Counted from the stretch's first letter, positions 9,201 through 16,013 are shown. The stretch: DNA of 64,000 bases from Pseudodesulfovibrio profundus (GCF_900217235.1 NZ_LT907975.1:558001-622000); one strand, 5' to 3'. Notes: generated by a model from the letters alone, not told the origin. Numbers and translations: made by a program.

Positions 9201-9516
9201 GGTGGAGCTGGACGAGAAAGCCCGCTACGGCGAGGACGACCGGGCAAACCACGTGGTGGGGTTCATCGAACGCTACCAGGTGAGGTTCGAGAACGAGAAC
9301 ACCATGGAGCCGGTGTCGGCGGGACGGCTGCTCGCGGCGCTGCGCAGGGTCGGCCGGGAATTCAACCTCGAATTCGAATACAAGAAGCCCGCCCAGCTCG
9401 GTCGGCGCATCAGCAACGACCTGGACGTCATCCGGGACGCCGGGTTCGACATCGACCGGCAGCGCAACGCCCACACCAAGAACTTCGAGTACCGCATCGG
9501 CTGCAGAGGTGTTTAA
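6205..9516 (+). CDS. Primase-helicase: zinc finger, TOPRIM and C-terminal ATPase
   Basis: 1103 residues. A CHC2-type zinc site (CDCPNH near residue 43, CFGCG near 67) leads into a DnaG-like primase with TOPRIM motifs VIITEGVTDCLAL (about 294) and YICQDNE (about 341). A long linker is followed by a P-loop ATPase with Walker A GSAGSGKTT (about 756) and LIVLDN (about 796). It should prime and perhaps unwind DNA at the phage origin. The ATPase half is not an obvious DnaB RecA core and looks more like a superfamily 3 or AAA-type motor; that is uncertain. It overlaps the helicase gene by ATGA and ends the replication operon. Confidence 0.75.
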   Translation: MSMGGTDNVREYYRLVTEMDIGEVGRELLPGRITQETGQRLMCDCPNHQSQSRLSLHVMLDKQGWYCFGCGVGGDVLQLVEFIQTGSVTAGQSGPMPDSHRQARDYLAKKAGLPPLSRYGLSQERLAQTEADRAFELRVKDALTALARLYHARLKESPEVLDWLKSKYALSEETIDDILIGYADNASGAVAQLTGGEDGFSKRELAATGAFRPTSQDGLTPFFERRIVFPYWSRGRVVFMIGRKTPWTPDVGWEQGKYKKLPVHDEHQRPYVADFINNALLFNEDCLLARPGKVIITEGVTDCLALMQLGLPTVSPVTVRIRAADWERLIPKLRGVETVYICQDNELSQAGLKGALQTARTLAEHKIDTRLVTLPLSETQISARQELTERFGLTASVGPKELAKLLAGRPVEEIQAAEALLATAKIDVNDYIAAGHTREDFERLLAEASTPIEFGVRSLPEGAEEEERNRLLEPILGEISEQSPLEQARLLKLVQERIGGGVSMATLKEQIRAIQKDRKVEFRNEKKKAKRMSGAMPGSCRARVDEVLIDTELENGAPDYTLAAEAAYDWFTANGAQFFHTLQGEPFMYFDNAIYWMDSPDRGRKRHYAAMLYKHTGMVPTSNGGRTFFEVLPSLAMIRGQVRDHFSWLHTDVASYTVYFNLNNPEHEIAKITPDEIQIMKNGGNEDGIILDGSRKMKPLKFLPDADLEEADRLLVDLLVGNMTCPQGDRFLILSWLSCFLLIDFAGTRPMTRFEGSAGSGKTTASKITSTLLYGEPQHKKATDAANYTDGSQNPLIVLDNIEVKQMTEDLTTFMLTSITGIAKEKRKSGTDSETITERTKCLLNTTGIEPLCGELSEILSRSFVINFDLANQASDCFLESEVISAIQQNRDLIISAIMKRTSHVLAMIRDGAQKQVMRLLHRTMPTHGKRRCNDYLSLMYLMMLAGSEEHEVTTGLEDLSPLFIEQIHSINDTSQEMARESNPIATALASLFHSYRNAVELDEKARYGEDDRANHVVGFIERYQVRFENENTMEPVSAGRLLAALRRVGREFNLEFEYKKPAQLGRRISNDLDVIRDAGFDIDRQRNAHTKNFEYRIGCRGV

Positions 9517-9537
9517 AGAGATATTTTCTCTTTTAGA

Positions 9538-9575
9538 TTGACTTTCAGACCGCCCATGCCTATATTAAAGGCATG
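9538..9575 (+). promoter_or_regulatory. Sigma-70-type promoter with operator-like dyad, for the RloAB cassette
   Basis: TTGACT (9538-9543), 17 bp, TATATT (9561-9566) make a near-consensus promoter. CATGCC (9555-9560) and GGCATG (9570-9575) form a 6-bp inverted repeat that brackets the -10 box, where a repressor would block polymerase. The surrounding 90 bp is clearly AT-richer than the flanking genes. The cassette can therefore be expressed by the host polymerase, independent of the phage elements seen elsewhere. Confidence 0.7.
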
Positions 9576-9609
9576 ATAAAGCGAATATTTCACTTTAGGA
9601 GACGGTAAG

Positions 9610-10956
9610 ATGATAGTCAGTTTCTCACTCGAAAACTGGATGTCCTTCCGCAACCAGGTCACATTTTCGATGGTCGCCAGCAGGGAGCGCCAACATGGAG
9701 ACAGGGTTCCCAAGCTCGGCAAGTACCAGACGAGAGTTCTTCCGGTTGCGGCAATTTATGGCGGCAACGCGTCGGGCAAGACCAATTTTTTCAAGGCCCT
9801 GAGTTTCGCCAAGGCGCTGGTCGTCAAGGGCACCCAGCCCGACAGCCTGATTCCTGTCGAGCCGTTCCGGCTGGACGCCAAGGTGGCCGATCAGCCGTCA
9901 CGGTTTGGCTTCGAGCTGCTGATCGACGAGATCATTTACGAGTTCAGCTTCGCGGTGACCCGCAAGGCGGTTCTGGAAGAGAAGCTGGTGGTCATAACCA
10001 GCACCAGTGAAAAGGTGCTCTACCACCGTCGGGACGGAAAGCCCAACTTCGATGATTCCCTGGCCAAGGACCAGTTCCTCCAGTTCGCCTTCAAAGGGAC
10101 CCGGGACAACCAACTCTTTCTGACCAACTCGGTCTCCCAGAAGGTCGACAATTTCCGGCCGGTCTACGACTGGTTCAAGGACACGCTCGAGCTGGTCGCG
10201 CCCGATTCCCGCTTCGAGCCTTTCGAGCAGTTCCTCGACGAGGGGCATCCGCTCTACTCGACCATGAACGAGATGCTGCCGCAACTCGACACCGGCATCG
10301 CGCATCTGGGCGGCGAGGAGATCCCTTTCGAGAACATTCCGTTGCCCGAGCCACTGAAGACCAAGCTGCAGGAAGACGTCAAGGAAGGCATGACCGTTCG
10401 TCTGCTGACCGAGCCGATCAACGAACGATTCGTGGTGACCCGCAAAGGTGGTGAATTGATCGCCAAGAAGCTGGTGACCTATCATCCGAAGGCGGACGGC
10501 ACGGAAGCCAAGTTCGAGATCCGCCAGGAGTCGGACGGCTCACAGCGGGTGATCGATCTGCTGCCCGCGTTTCTTGAGCTGTCGGCCCAGGTCTCGAAGA
10601 AGGTCTACGTGATCGACGAGGTCGACCGTAGCCTGCACACGCTGCTGACACGCAGATTGCTCGAAGCGTACCTCGCCAATTGCTCCACGGAAACCAGAAC
10701 GCAGTTACTGTTGACCACCCATGACGTGCTGCTCATGGATCAGCAACTGCTGCGCCGTGACGAGATGTGGGTAGCCGAAAGAGACGCCACCGGAGCTTCG
10801 AACCTGCTCTCTTTCAGCGAGTACAAGGATGTCCGGTACGACAAGGACATTCGCAAGAGCTACCTGCAGGGACGACTGGGTGGAATTCCCCGGATTCTGT
10901 TGGGAGGCGCTTTGACCAATCCCTGCCTCACCGAAGAAAGTGAGGGGGATGACTGA
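9610..10956 (+). CDS. RloA/AbiLi-like AAA15-family ATPase (defence)
   Basis: 448 residues. The start [15 protein letters not shown] is typical of the SMC/ABC-like AAA15 ATPases of anti-phage systems. Walker A is [10 protein letters not shown] (about 51-60); the distal ABC half has [18 protein letters not shown] (about 334, Walker B) and TTHD (about 370, H-loop). Partnered with the RloB-like gene that overlaps its stop (TGATG), it matches RloA-RloB and the AbiL pair, where the ATPase senses infection and controls an effector. AGGAG lies eight bases before the ATG. It sits behind its own host-type promoter, so it is a phage-borne defence module that may exclude rival phages. Confidence 0.75.
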   Translation: MIVSFSLENWMSFRNQVTFSMVASRERQHGDRVPKLGKYQTRVLPVAAIYGGNASGKTNFFKALSFAKALVVKGTQPDSLIPVEPFRLDAKVADQPSRFGFELLIDEIIYEFSFAVTRKAVLEEKLVVITSTSEKVLYHRRDGKPNFDDSLAKDQFLQFAFKGTRDNQLFLTNSVSQKVDNFRPVYDWFKDTLELVAPDSRFEPFEQFLDEGHPLYSTMNEMLPQLDTGIAHLGGEEIPFENIPLPEPLKTKLQEDVKEGMTVRLLTEPINERFVVTRKGGELIAKKLVTYHPKADGTEAKFEIRQESDGSQRVIDLLPAFLELSAQVSKKVYVIDEVDRSLHTLLTRRLLEAYLANCSTETRTQLLLTTHDVLLMDQQLLRRDEMWVAERDATGASNLLSFSEYKDVRYDKDIRKSYLQGRLGGIPRILLGGALTNPCLTEESEGDD

Positions 10957-11552
10957 TGCCACCGAAGAGACGCAGATTCCAGAGACCCCTTGGCGAGCGT
11001 CGCTACCGCAAACTGTTCGTGATCGCGGTGGAAGGCGTGAAGACCGAGCCGCAGTATTTCGCCATCTTCAATGACCAGCAATCGGTGATCCGGGTGAACT
11101 GTCTCAAAGGTAGCCATGATAGCTCCCCGCCACAGGTACTGAAACGGATGGAGGACCATCTCCGGCAGGAGGAGCTGAGATCCTCCGACGAAGCCTGGCT
11201 CGTGGTGGACAAGGATCAGTGGACCGACGAACAGTTGGACCAGCTTCATGCCTGGGCTCAGGCACGCAACAATTACGGTTTCGCCCTCAGCAACCCCAAG
11301 TTCGAATACTGGCTGCTGCTTCATTTCGAGGACGGCACCGGCATCGCATCGTCACGGGATTGCAGCGACCGGCTGAAGCGGCATCTTCCCGGTTACGACA
11401 AGGGGATCGACGCACGCAAGATCACCCGCGACCGAATCGATGAAGCCATCCGCCGCGCCAGGCTGCGCGACAATCCTCCTTGTGCCGACTGGCCACGAGC
11501 CCTTGGCGGCACCACGGTTTACAAGCTGGTCGAAAACATTCTCCAGGTCTGA
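10956..11552 (+). CDS. RloB/AbiLii-like effector, TOPRIM-like
   Basis: 198 residues. AVEGVKTEPQYF (about 24-35) and LVVDKDQW (about 82-89) give the E...DxD pattern expected of a TOPRIM-like metal site, and NPKFEYWLLLHFE (about 113-125) is characteristic of the RloB family, which includes the abortive-infection protein AbiLii. By analogy with AAA15 plus TOPRIM pairs such as PARIS and OLD-like systems, it is likely the toxic nuclease-type effector activated by the upstream ATPase. The start overlaps the upstream stop, and a strong terminator follows 30 bases after its stop. Confidence 0.7.
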   Translation: MPPKRRRFQRPLGERRYRKLFVIAVEGVKTEPQYFAIFNDQQSVIRVNCLKGSHDSSPPQVLKRMEDHLRQEELRSSDEAWLVVDKDQWTDEQLDQLHAWAQARNNYGFALSNPKFEYWLLLHFEDGTGIASSRDCSDRLKRHLPGYDKGIDARKITRDRIDEAIRRARLRDNPPCADWPRALGGTTVYKLVENILQV

Positions 11553-11582
11553 ACCTCAACCAATTCGATCCACAATCATCCA

Positions 11583-11609
11583 GGACGCTCTCGGGCGTCC
11601 TTTTCTTTT
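11583..11609 (+). terminator. Rho-independent terminator after RloAB
   Basis: GGACGC (11583-11588) and GCGTCC (11595-11600) form a 6-bp GC stem with a 6-nt loop, followed by TTTTCTTTT. This is a textbook intrinsic terminator and closes the defence cassette. Confidence 0.85.
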
Positions 11610-12226
11610 GCGGTGGTGCGGTGATCACCGCTGTCCCTTGCGGTGGATGACCACCGCACACCAAACCCTTGCCAGACAAGGCTTTCATGGCCTTTGCGGT
11701 GGTTGCGGTGGTAAATCCAGAGGTCTCACCCCCTATGGGCTGAAATATTTTTTCTTCCTACTAAACCCGACATCCCACGCCAGGGAAATTCCGGCCCAGC
11801 GTGAGAGACATTCCCCAAATACCACCGCAACCACCGCACTCTCTCTTCTCTTTCTTCATAACTATCTAAAAACAAATAACAAACAAAGAACTACCCCCTG
11901 CGGTGGGACGAGAAAATCTTCCACCGCACGACCACCGCAGCCACCGCACATATCCACCGCAGAACCTGCCAGTTTCTCGAAAAGCGTTTAGAGACCTCAA
12001 AAAACAGTTACAAAACGGCCTCTCGCTCAAAAAACGATTACAAGCGAAGGCATCGGTCCGCCGTCATCTGGCTTTGGGCTCCGGTAAGTAACGGGAAAAG
12101 CGATTAACCCGCATTTCTGGAGCCTGAAACCATGAGCCTTCTGAAAACCATGATCAAGCACACCGCAGGAGGGCGGGAAGCCTCGGCAGGATGTGAAACC
12201 CCATCATTACCACCGCAACCACCGCA
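11609..12226. repeat. Iteron-like array of CCACCGCA, candidate replication origin
   Basis: The octamer TGCGGTGG/CCACCGCA occurs exactly 14 times: TGCGGTGG at 11609, 11639, 11695, 11704, 11899 and CCACCGCA at 11651, 11822, 11831, 11921, 11932, 11941, 11954, 12210, 12219. Near copies are at 11617 and 12160. Neighbouring copies are often 9-13 bp apart, close to one helical turn. The stretch between about 11740 and 11900 is AT-rich with homopyrimidine runs, a possible unwinding element. No gene fits 11610-12059. Clustered direct and inverted short repeats beside an AT-rich tract and downstream of primase/helicase genes are the signature of an iteron origin; alternatively they are operator sites of a phage regulator. 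The last two copies lie inside the next gene. Confidence 0.7.
12060..12092 (+). promoter_or_regulatory. Bipartite promoter-like element, copy 2 (degenerate left box)
   Basis: GCCGTCAT at 12060-12067, 15-bp spacer, GGTAAGTAAC at 12083-12092. The left box keeps only the CCG.CA core, but at the exact shared distance. CGGG...CCCG (12092-12111) can form a stem just after it. It lies 40 bp before the next start codon. Confidence 0.5.
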
Positions 12227-12902
12227 GCCCGCCATCTATGTCTCCACCGGGCTCGACGTTCACAAGATCGAAGACGCCCGCGACTGGCCTGAAGACAGGG
12301 AGATCAACGGCACGCTGTGTCGCTGTCTGTCGCCTGAATACTTTGCCTGGCTACGTTCCCGCATGGTCACGGCCCAAGCCGCGCACAAGGCCGGAAAGCT
12401 CCCCGAGGATGCCTGGAACACGCTGCGGCAGCGATTCAACGCCATGCAGGAGCTGGCCATCCGGGAGTTCGGCAAGGAAAGCCTCCAGGAGGTCCTGCAG
12501 TCCTTTTCCCCGAAGAACTACCAGCCACCCGCGCTTCGTCCCGATCCCCAGAAGAAACCCGCCGAAGTTCCCAGAAAGGACTGGATTTATCCCGGGAACC
12601 AAGCTTGGAAATGTAAGCAGCCGGTGACTTCCCAGGCTGTCGCCAAGGTAGACGCCATCCGTGAGGAGGCCAAGGCCAAGGGTTGGTCCGAGGCACGCCT
12701 CTATCAGAACCAGGGCCGCTTCCGGTTTCCCTGCGGCGAGGACTACGGCCTGGTCTGTTTCGTTGATGGCGATCAGGAGATTGGCGAGGTCACCGAGCGT
12801 TCTATCGAAATTATCCATGGGCAGAAGTCCGGGCGTCCCAGCACGCTGCGGTTCTACAACCCGGAGGTGCCGCAGCCGTGGATGAAGAAAGTGGAGGATT
12901 GA
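12132..12902 (+). CDS. Unknown protein beside the iteron array
   Basis: 256 residues, no family recognised. The N terminus carries a proline/glutamine-rich stretch (PPQPPQP) encoded by two CCACCGCA repeats, followed by a mixed helical domain and a C-terminal half rich in basic residues and aromatic pairs. The start is supported by GGAG about ten bases upstream, which could pair with GGCTCC in the preceding element. Its position next to the repeat array makes an initiator or iteron-binding protein possible, but no DNA-binding motif is evident, so this is only a suggestion. Confidence 0.6.
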   Translation: MSLLKTMIKHTAGGREASAGCETPSLPPQPPQPAIYVSTGLDVHKIEDARDWPEDREINGTLCRCLSPEYFAWLRSRMVTAQAAHKAGKLPEDAWNTLRQRFNAMQELAIREFGKESLQEVLQSFSPKNYQPPALRPDPQKKPAEVPRKDWIYPGNQAWKCKQPVTSQAVAKVDAIREEAKAKGWSEARLYQNQGRFRFPCGEDYGLVCFVDGDQEIGEVTERSIEIIHGQKSGRPSTLRFYNPEVPQPWMKKVED

Positions 12903-12905
12903 GCC

Positions 12906-13184
12906 GTGAAGAAAAAGAAACGCTACGCCAACGCCAAGGATGTCCTGCCCGAGGAACTCTTCGAGCAGATCCAGAAGCACTACACCGGAATTCTCTGGGT
13001 CCCGGCACCGAGCCGGTTTTACCAGGAACGTCGCGACCTGGTGCTTGCCCTTCATCTGCAGGGGATCAGCAGCCAGGAGATCTCCAACCTCGCCGGTGTG
13101 ACCACCCGCCGGGTCAATCAGATCATCGCCGCCGAACGAAAACAGGATCGGGACCGACAGTTTAGCGCCGCTTCCGGTAAGTAA
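12906..13184 (+). CDS. Small helix-turn-helix regulator (CD3324/Mor-like)
   Basis: 92 residues with a GTG start preceded by GGAGG. A lysine-rich start leads to DVLPEELFEQIQKHYTG, then a helix-turn-helix EISNLAGVTTRRVNQIIAAE (about 60-80). The layout resembles CD3324-like proteins and the C-terminal domain of Mor-type phage activators. It may control the packaging or late genes just downstream. Its stop codon is the TAA inside GGTAAGTAAC of bipartite element 3, so promoter and coding sequence overlap and constrain each other. Confidence 0.65.
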   Translation: MKKKKRYANAKDVLPEELFEQIQKHYTGILWVPAPSRFYQERRDLVLALHLQGISSQEISNLAGVTTRRVNQIIAAERKQDRDRQFSAASGK

Positions 13185-13185
13185 C
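13153..13185 (+). promoter_or_regulatory. Bipartite promoter-like element, copy 3, inside a coding end
   Basis: ACCGACAG at 13153-13160, 15-bp spacer, GGTAAGTAAC at 13176-13185. The element is embedded in the last codons of the HTH gene and supplies its TAA stop. The boxes and spacer length persist despite the coding constraint, which argues against chance. It would drive the small-terminase-like gene 91 bp downstream. Confidence 0.6.
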
Positions 13186-13194
13186 CCCTGAACC

Positions 13195-13232
13195 GGCGGG
13201 AGCGCGTTTGGAGGCTAAATCGGCCTCCCGCC
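13195..13232 (+). promoter_or_regulatory. Two mutually exclusive leader hairpins before the terminase-like gene
   Basis: GGCGGGAG (13195-13202) pairs perfectly with CTCCCGCC (13225-13232). A second stem, GGAGGC (13210-13215) with GCCTCC (13223-13228), uses part of the same right arm, so only one can form at a time. The arrangement could be a switchable leader or only a stable 5' end of the transcript starting at element 3. Confidence 0.45.
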
Positions 13233-13275
13233 CCGTATCCCGGCTTGGGAAAACAATATTCGGCAGGATTTCCAC

Positions 13276-13776
13276 GTGGCACTGAACAAACCGGACAAAG
13301 AGACGCTGGACCGCTGGCACCGCAACGAGGGCAAGACCGAACCGCCCTGGCGCGGGCCTGGTGCGCCCGAGGGCAACCAGAACCGGCTGCGTCACGGCAT
13401 CTTCGCCGACCGCTGCCTGACCCCGGAAGAGAAGGACATGTTCGACGCGATCATCGACCGCCTCAACCAGGATTTCGAGTTCAACAAGTCCAGTGACTTC
13501 CTGCAGGTGGAGCTGGTGGGCGTCTACTCGGTGAAGCTGGTCCGCGCCCAGATCGAGGGGAACACGGACGCCGCCGAAAAGCTCGACCGGATGATCCGCT
13601 GCCACATGAAGGATCTCAAGACCACCAAGATTGCCCGCGAGGGTGAGGAGCCGAAAGGCCCGCAGACCTCTCCGGCGGAATGGGCGGCGGCGCTGCTCGA
13701 GAAGGTGGCCGAGGCCGCCAACGCACCGGGCGCGAAACCCTCCGGCCGCAAGAAACGCGGAAAGAATTGCGGATAA
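13276..13776 (+). CDS. Putative terminase small subunit
   Basis: 166 residues from a GTG start. The N-terminal GAPEGNQNRLRHGIF motif (about 32-46) is the G-A-P-x-G-N-x-N-x-x-x-H-G pattern common in small-terminase-like phage proteins. The centre is helical and the C terminus is alanine-rich then basic (KKRGKNCG). It would recognise the packaging site for the large terminase at 16561, from which it is unusually separated by the recombinase cluster. The ribosome binding site is weak (AGGAT). The gene's last 13 bases are repeated 76 bp downstream. Confidence 0.55.
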   Translation: MALNKPDKETLDRWHRNEGKTEPPWRGPGAPEGNQNRLRHGIFADRCLTPEEKDMFDAIIDRLNQDFEFNKSSDFLQVELVGVYSVKLVRAQIEGNTDAAEKLDRMIRCHMKDLKTTKIAREGEEPKGPQTSPAEWAAALLEKVAEAANAPGAKPSGRKKRGKNCG

Positions 13777-13852
13777 CACCATGGAGGGCTTTTCCGATGA
13801 CCCCGGCTCACGGCGACTTGCGGCAGACAGCTTCACCAGGAATTGCGGATAA
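13764..13852 (+). repeat. 13-bp direct repeat at the terminase-like gene end
   Basis: GAATTGCGGATAA occurs at 13764-13776, covering the gene's stop, and again at 13840-13852. A perfect 13-mer only 76 bp apart is very unlikely by chance. It may mark a duplication scar or a recombination site, given the tyrosine recombinase that ends at 14377. The same 600-bp stretch (13777-14376) contains no gene I can support. Confidence 0.55.
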
Positions 13853-13935
13853 GACGTGTTCCTTGCACTTTCGGAATCGGCATTCTCCGGCGGTCGATCA
13901 TCATTACCACTCCTCGATTTCTTCCTGCAGCTCTC

Positions 13936-14177
13936 GATATCCGCTTGGCATGTGTGCGCATAAGCCGAGCCGCATAACCCAAGTAGATATTGGCATGTTC
14001 ACGCCGGGGCTCTCTCACACAACCCAAGTAAATATGGGCATGTCGAGCCCCAGGCAGAACCGGCCAAGCCCCGCAAACAGCCATTCCTTCGCCAGCGGCC
14101 ATCGCATAAGCCAAGCAGATATTGCCATGTGTGTTCCGCGCCCGGAGCGCATAAGCCAAGCAGTTATAGCCATGTGC
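13936..14177. repeat. Array of about 29-bp dyad repeats with 45-bp period
   Basis: Four clear units start near 13972, 14017, 14104 and 14149, built on the pattern GCATAAGCCAAG, then CAGATATT, then GCCATGTG. Units 1-2 and 3-4 are 45 bp apart. The gap between 2 and 3 is 87 bp and contains a decayed unit; another partial unit lies at about 13936-13957. Each unit is an imperfect inverted repeat (GCATAAG against CATGTGC). The period is a multiple of three, so frames on both strands stay open through it. Position beside the recombinase 3' end suggests accessory binding sites for recombination. A plus-strand ORF from 13797 with a good GGAGGG would read the units as 15-residue repeats, but its composition is poor for a protein. 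Confidence 0.65.
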
Positions 14178-14376
14178 GGCCGACAAACAGAAAAGGAGAA
14201 ATTCCGGTCAATCGATATTTCCCGCTCTGCCAGGGAGGCTGAGAACCATCGTCATGATCATTCATCATCGGCAGATGTGTTCTTCTGCGGGCACTGTCAT
14301 TCACTGTCTTCGACACTGTCTCGGCCGACGAAAACAGGAGCAGCCGAGGCCGCTCCCATCGTCGGGTCCGGAAGGA

Positions 14377-15291
14377 TCAGAGGCGTTCGAGGGCTTCCTC
14401 GAGCTGGCCGTCCACGAGGTGGGTATAGATCTGGGTGGTGGACACGTCGCGATGCCCCAAGGCCCGCTGCACCACGAGCAGGTCGTTGGTCGCGCCGTAG
14501 AGGTGGGTGGTGAAGGTGTGCCGCAGCCCGTGCGGCGTCAATTCCTTTTCGATCCCGGCCTTCCGCAGCCAGTGGGCGAGCCGGTTTGCAATCTGCCGCT
14601 GGCAGAGTCTGCCGTCCCGGTTCGACAGGAACAGGGCTTCCATTTCCGGGCGGCCGTGTCGACGGCGCTCCGCCAGGTAACGGCGAAGCAATGTGCGGAG
14701 GTCGGTCTTGATGAACTTGACCTGCGGCACATTCCCCTTGGCCCGCACCCGCAGATGTTTGGCGTCGAGGTCGATGTCATCCATGTCGAGCGCGGCCAGC
14801 TCTCCAAGCCTGATCCCGGTGCCCAGCAGCACCTCGATCATGGCGCGGTCGCGCAGAGTGGAGAAATCGGTCCGCCCCTTGAGCTCCTTGAGCAGACGTT
14901 TCTTTTCGGCGGTAGTCAGGAAGACCGGCAGCTTTCTCGGCAGCCGATGCATGCGGATGGACCGGGCCGGGTTGTCACCGACCACGCCCGTCTCGGCGGC
15001 CCAGGCGAAAAAGGCCCGCACCGCCGCCTTCATCCGATGGAGCGAGGCCGCCGAGCGTGGGCCTCGCTCACTCTCAGTGACCGCCCCGGCGGAAAGCACC
15101 TGGTCAATGAGCCCAGCCGTGACCGCCCGGCAGACGATGCCCGGGGCCAACGCCCCGGCCACGCGGGCCACCAGGGCGAGGTCCCGGCGGTATGCGGCTA
15201 TGGTCGCAGGGGAGCGGCCTTCCGCCGACAGGCGGGCACAGAACGCCTCCGTTGCGCCCGTCAGATCGAGGTCAGCCGTTCGGTTGCTCAT
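14377..15291 (-). CDS. Tyrosine recombinase (XerC/D or phage integrase type)
   Basis: 304 residues. An N-terminal core-binding domain (SPATIAAYRRDL) is followed by the catalytic domain with the complete set: Arg in GTGIRLGEL (about 157), Lys in the following beta-hairpin, HGLRHTF (about 253-259) for His-x-x-Arg, LGHRDVSTTQIYTH (about 277-290) for the second His and the nucleophilic Tyr. The short, Xer-like size lacks an arm-binding domain. GGAG lies seven bases before the ATG, and the start overlaps the preceding small gene. It lies between the small- and large-terminase genes, so it may resolve phage or plasmid multimers rather than integrate at a genome end. Confidence 0.85.
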   Translation of the reverse strand: MSNRTADLDLTGATEAFCARLSAEGRSPATIAAYRRDLALVARVAGALAPGIVCRAVTAGLIDQVLSAGAVTESERGPRSAASLHRMKAAVRAFFAWAAETGVVGDNPARSIRMHRLPRKLPVFLTTAEKKRLLKELKGRTDFSTLRDRAMIEVLLGTGIRLGELAALDMDDIDLDAKHLRVRAKGNVPQVKFIKTDLRTLLRRYLAERRRHGRPEMEALFLSNRDGRLCQRQIANRLAHWLRKAGIEKELTPHGLRHTFTTHLYGATNDLLVVQRALGHRDVSTTQIYTHLVDGQLEEALERL

Positions 15292-15646
15292 CGCTGGACT
15301 CCTTCACCCGGCTGTGGCCCATGGGCGTGCTCTTGGGCAGCGGCAGCTCCTCGATTCGCCCCGACTCCCTGGCCCAGACCATCATCATGCGGAACACCCG
15401 GACGGTCTTGGCAATGGTGCGCTCAGCCCGCTCCTTGCCGTCGGGGAGTTTGAGCAGCAGGTCGGACTTGTAGAACTTTCCGACCTGGGGAAGCCGGATC
15501 TCGGCGAGCTGGCGATCCGCGCCGAAGAAGGACTCAACCACGTCGAGGTCCTTCCGGTAGGTGTAGAGGGTCCGCTCTTTCTTTCCGGATTCCCGCAGGT
15601 GGCCGATGAAAGCCTCGGCGGCTTGATGCACGGTGCATTCGGTCAT
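15272..15646 (-). CDS. Stand-alone recombinase core-binding (SAM-like) domain
   Basis: 124 residues. ECTVHQAAEAFIGHL and KERTLYTYRKDLDVVESFF are the hallmarks of the phage-integrase N-terminal SAM-like DNA-binding domain, but no catalytic domain follows: the frame ends after a proline/serine-rich tail. It overlaps the full recombinase by 20 bases and has a good AAGGAG site, so it seems to be an expressed gene, not decay. It could bind the same DNA sites and modulate the recombinase. Confidence 0.65.
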   Translation of the reverse strand: MTECTVHQAAEAFIGHLRESGKKERTLYTYRKDLDVVESFFGADRQLAEIRLPQVGKFYKSDLLLKLPDGKERAERTIAKTVRVFRMMMVWARESGRIEELPLPKSTPMGHSRVKESSDEQPNG

Positions 15647-15679
15647 GTCGATGTCTCCTTTGTCGGTGGCCCGGTGTGT

Positions 15680-15874
15680 TCAGGACAGGAACTCGTCCAG
15701 CTCCCGCAGCAGTTCTTCGACGTGGCCGAGGGAGCCGACGCTCGCCCAGGTGATGTCCGGCTGCTTCGCGTCCGCTTCGAGCTTGCCGCGAATGCCCTCG
15801 ATCAGCCGGGCGATGTTCTCCTGCTTTTCTCGGTACGCCTTGAGTGCCTGCTGGCGGTTTCTGTCGTAGGTCAT
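15680..15874 (-). CDS. Small coiled-coil-like protein, first gene of the recombinase operon
   Basis: 64 residues, ATG preceded by GGAGG. Highly charged and helical (YDRNRQQALKAYREKQEN), no family recognised. It is read leftward 33 bases before the SAM-like gene, so it is likely co-transcribed with the recombinase and may act as an accessory or directionality factor. The 139 bp between this start and the rightward gene at 16014 must hold promoters for both directions; none is convincing. Confidence 0.55.
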   Translation of the reverse strand: MTYDRNRQQALKAYREKQENIARLIEGIRGKLEADAKQPDITWASVGSLGHVEELLRELDEFLS

Positions 15875-16013
15875 GGCCTGCCTCCGGTTCCGGTTTTCGT
15901 GGATGCGGGACCATCCCGCGTCACATCCAATGACGCTTCTATTTCGTTGGAAATCAAGTGTTTGCAGAGATCTTTCTGCATGTTCCCCAAACCCATAACC
16001 AAAGGAGATCAAC

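Noticed and set aside
11668-11680. CTTGCCAGACAA shared with about 58769-58779, thought of as an attachment core
   Set aside because: A 13-base match between two places is expected by chance in 64 kb, and neither site has other att-like features.
13936-14177. Possible CRISPR array
   Set aside because: Only four imperfect units, short 16-bp spacers, an irregular 87-bp gap and no cas genes nearby.
13833-14186. A minus-strand frame reading the 45-bp repeats as 15-residue peptide repeats
   Set aside because: Starts at TTG without a Shine-Dalgarno sequence; the repeats are conserved at all codon positions and on both strands, so DNA-level repeats explain it better.
15875-16013. Divergent promoters between the recombinase operon and the lipoprotein gene
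   Set aside because: They must exist, but no -35/-10 pair or bipartite element was convincing enough to place.
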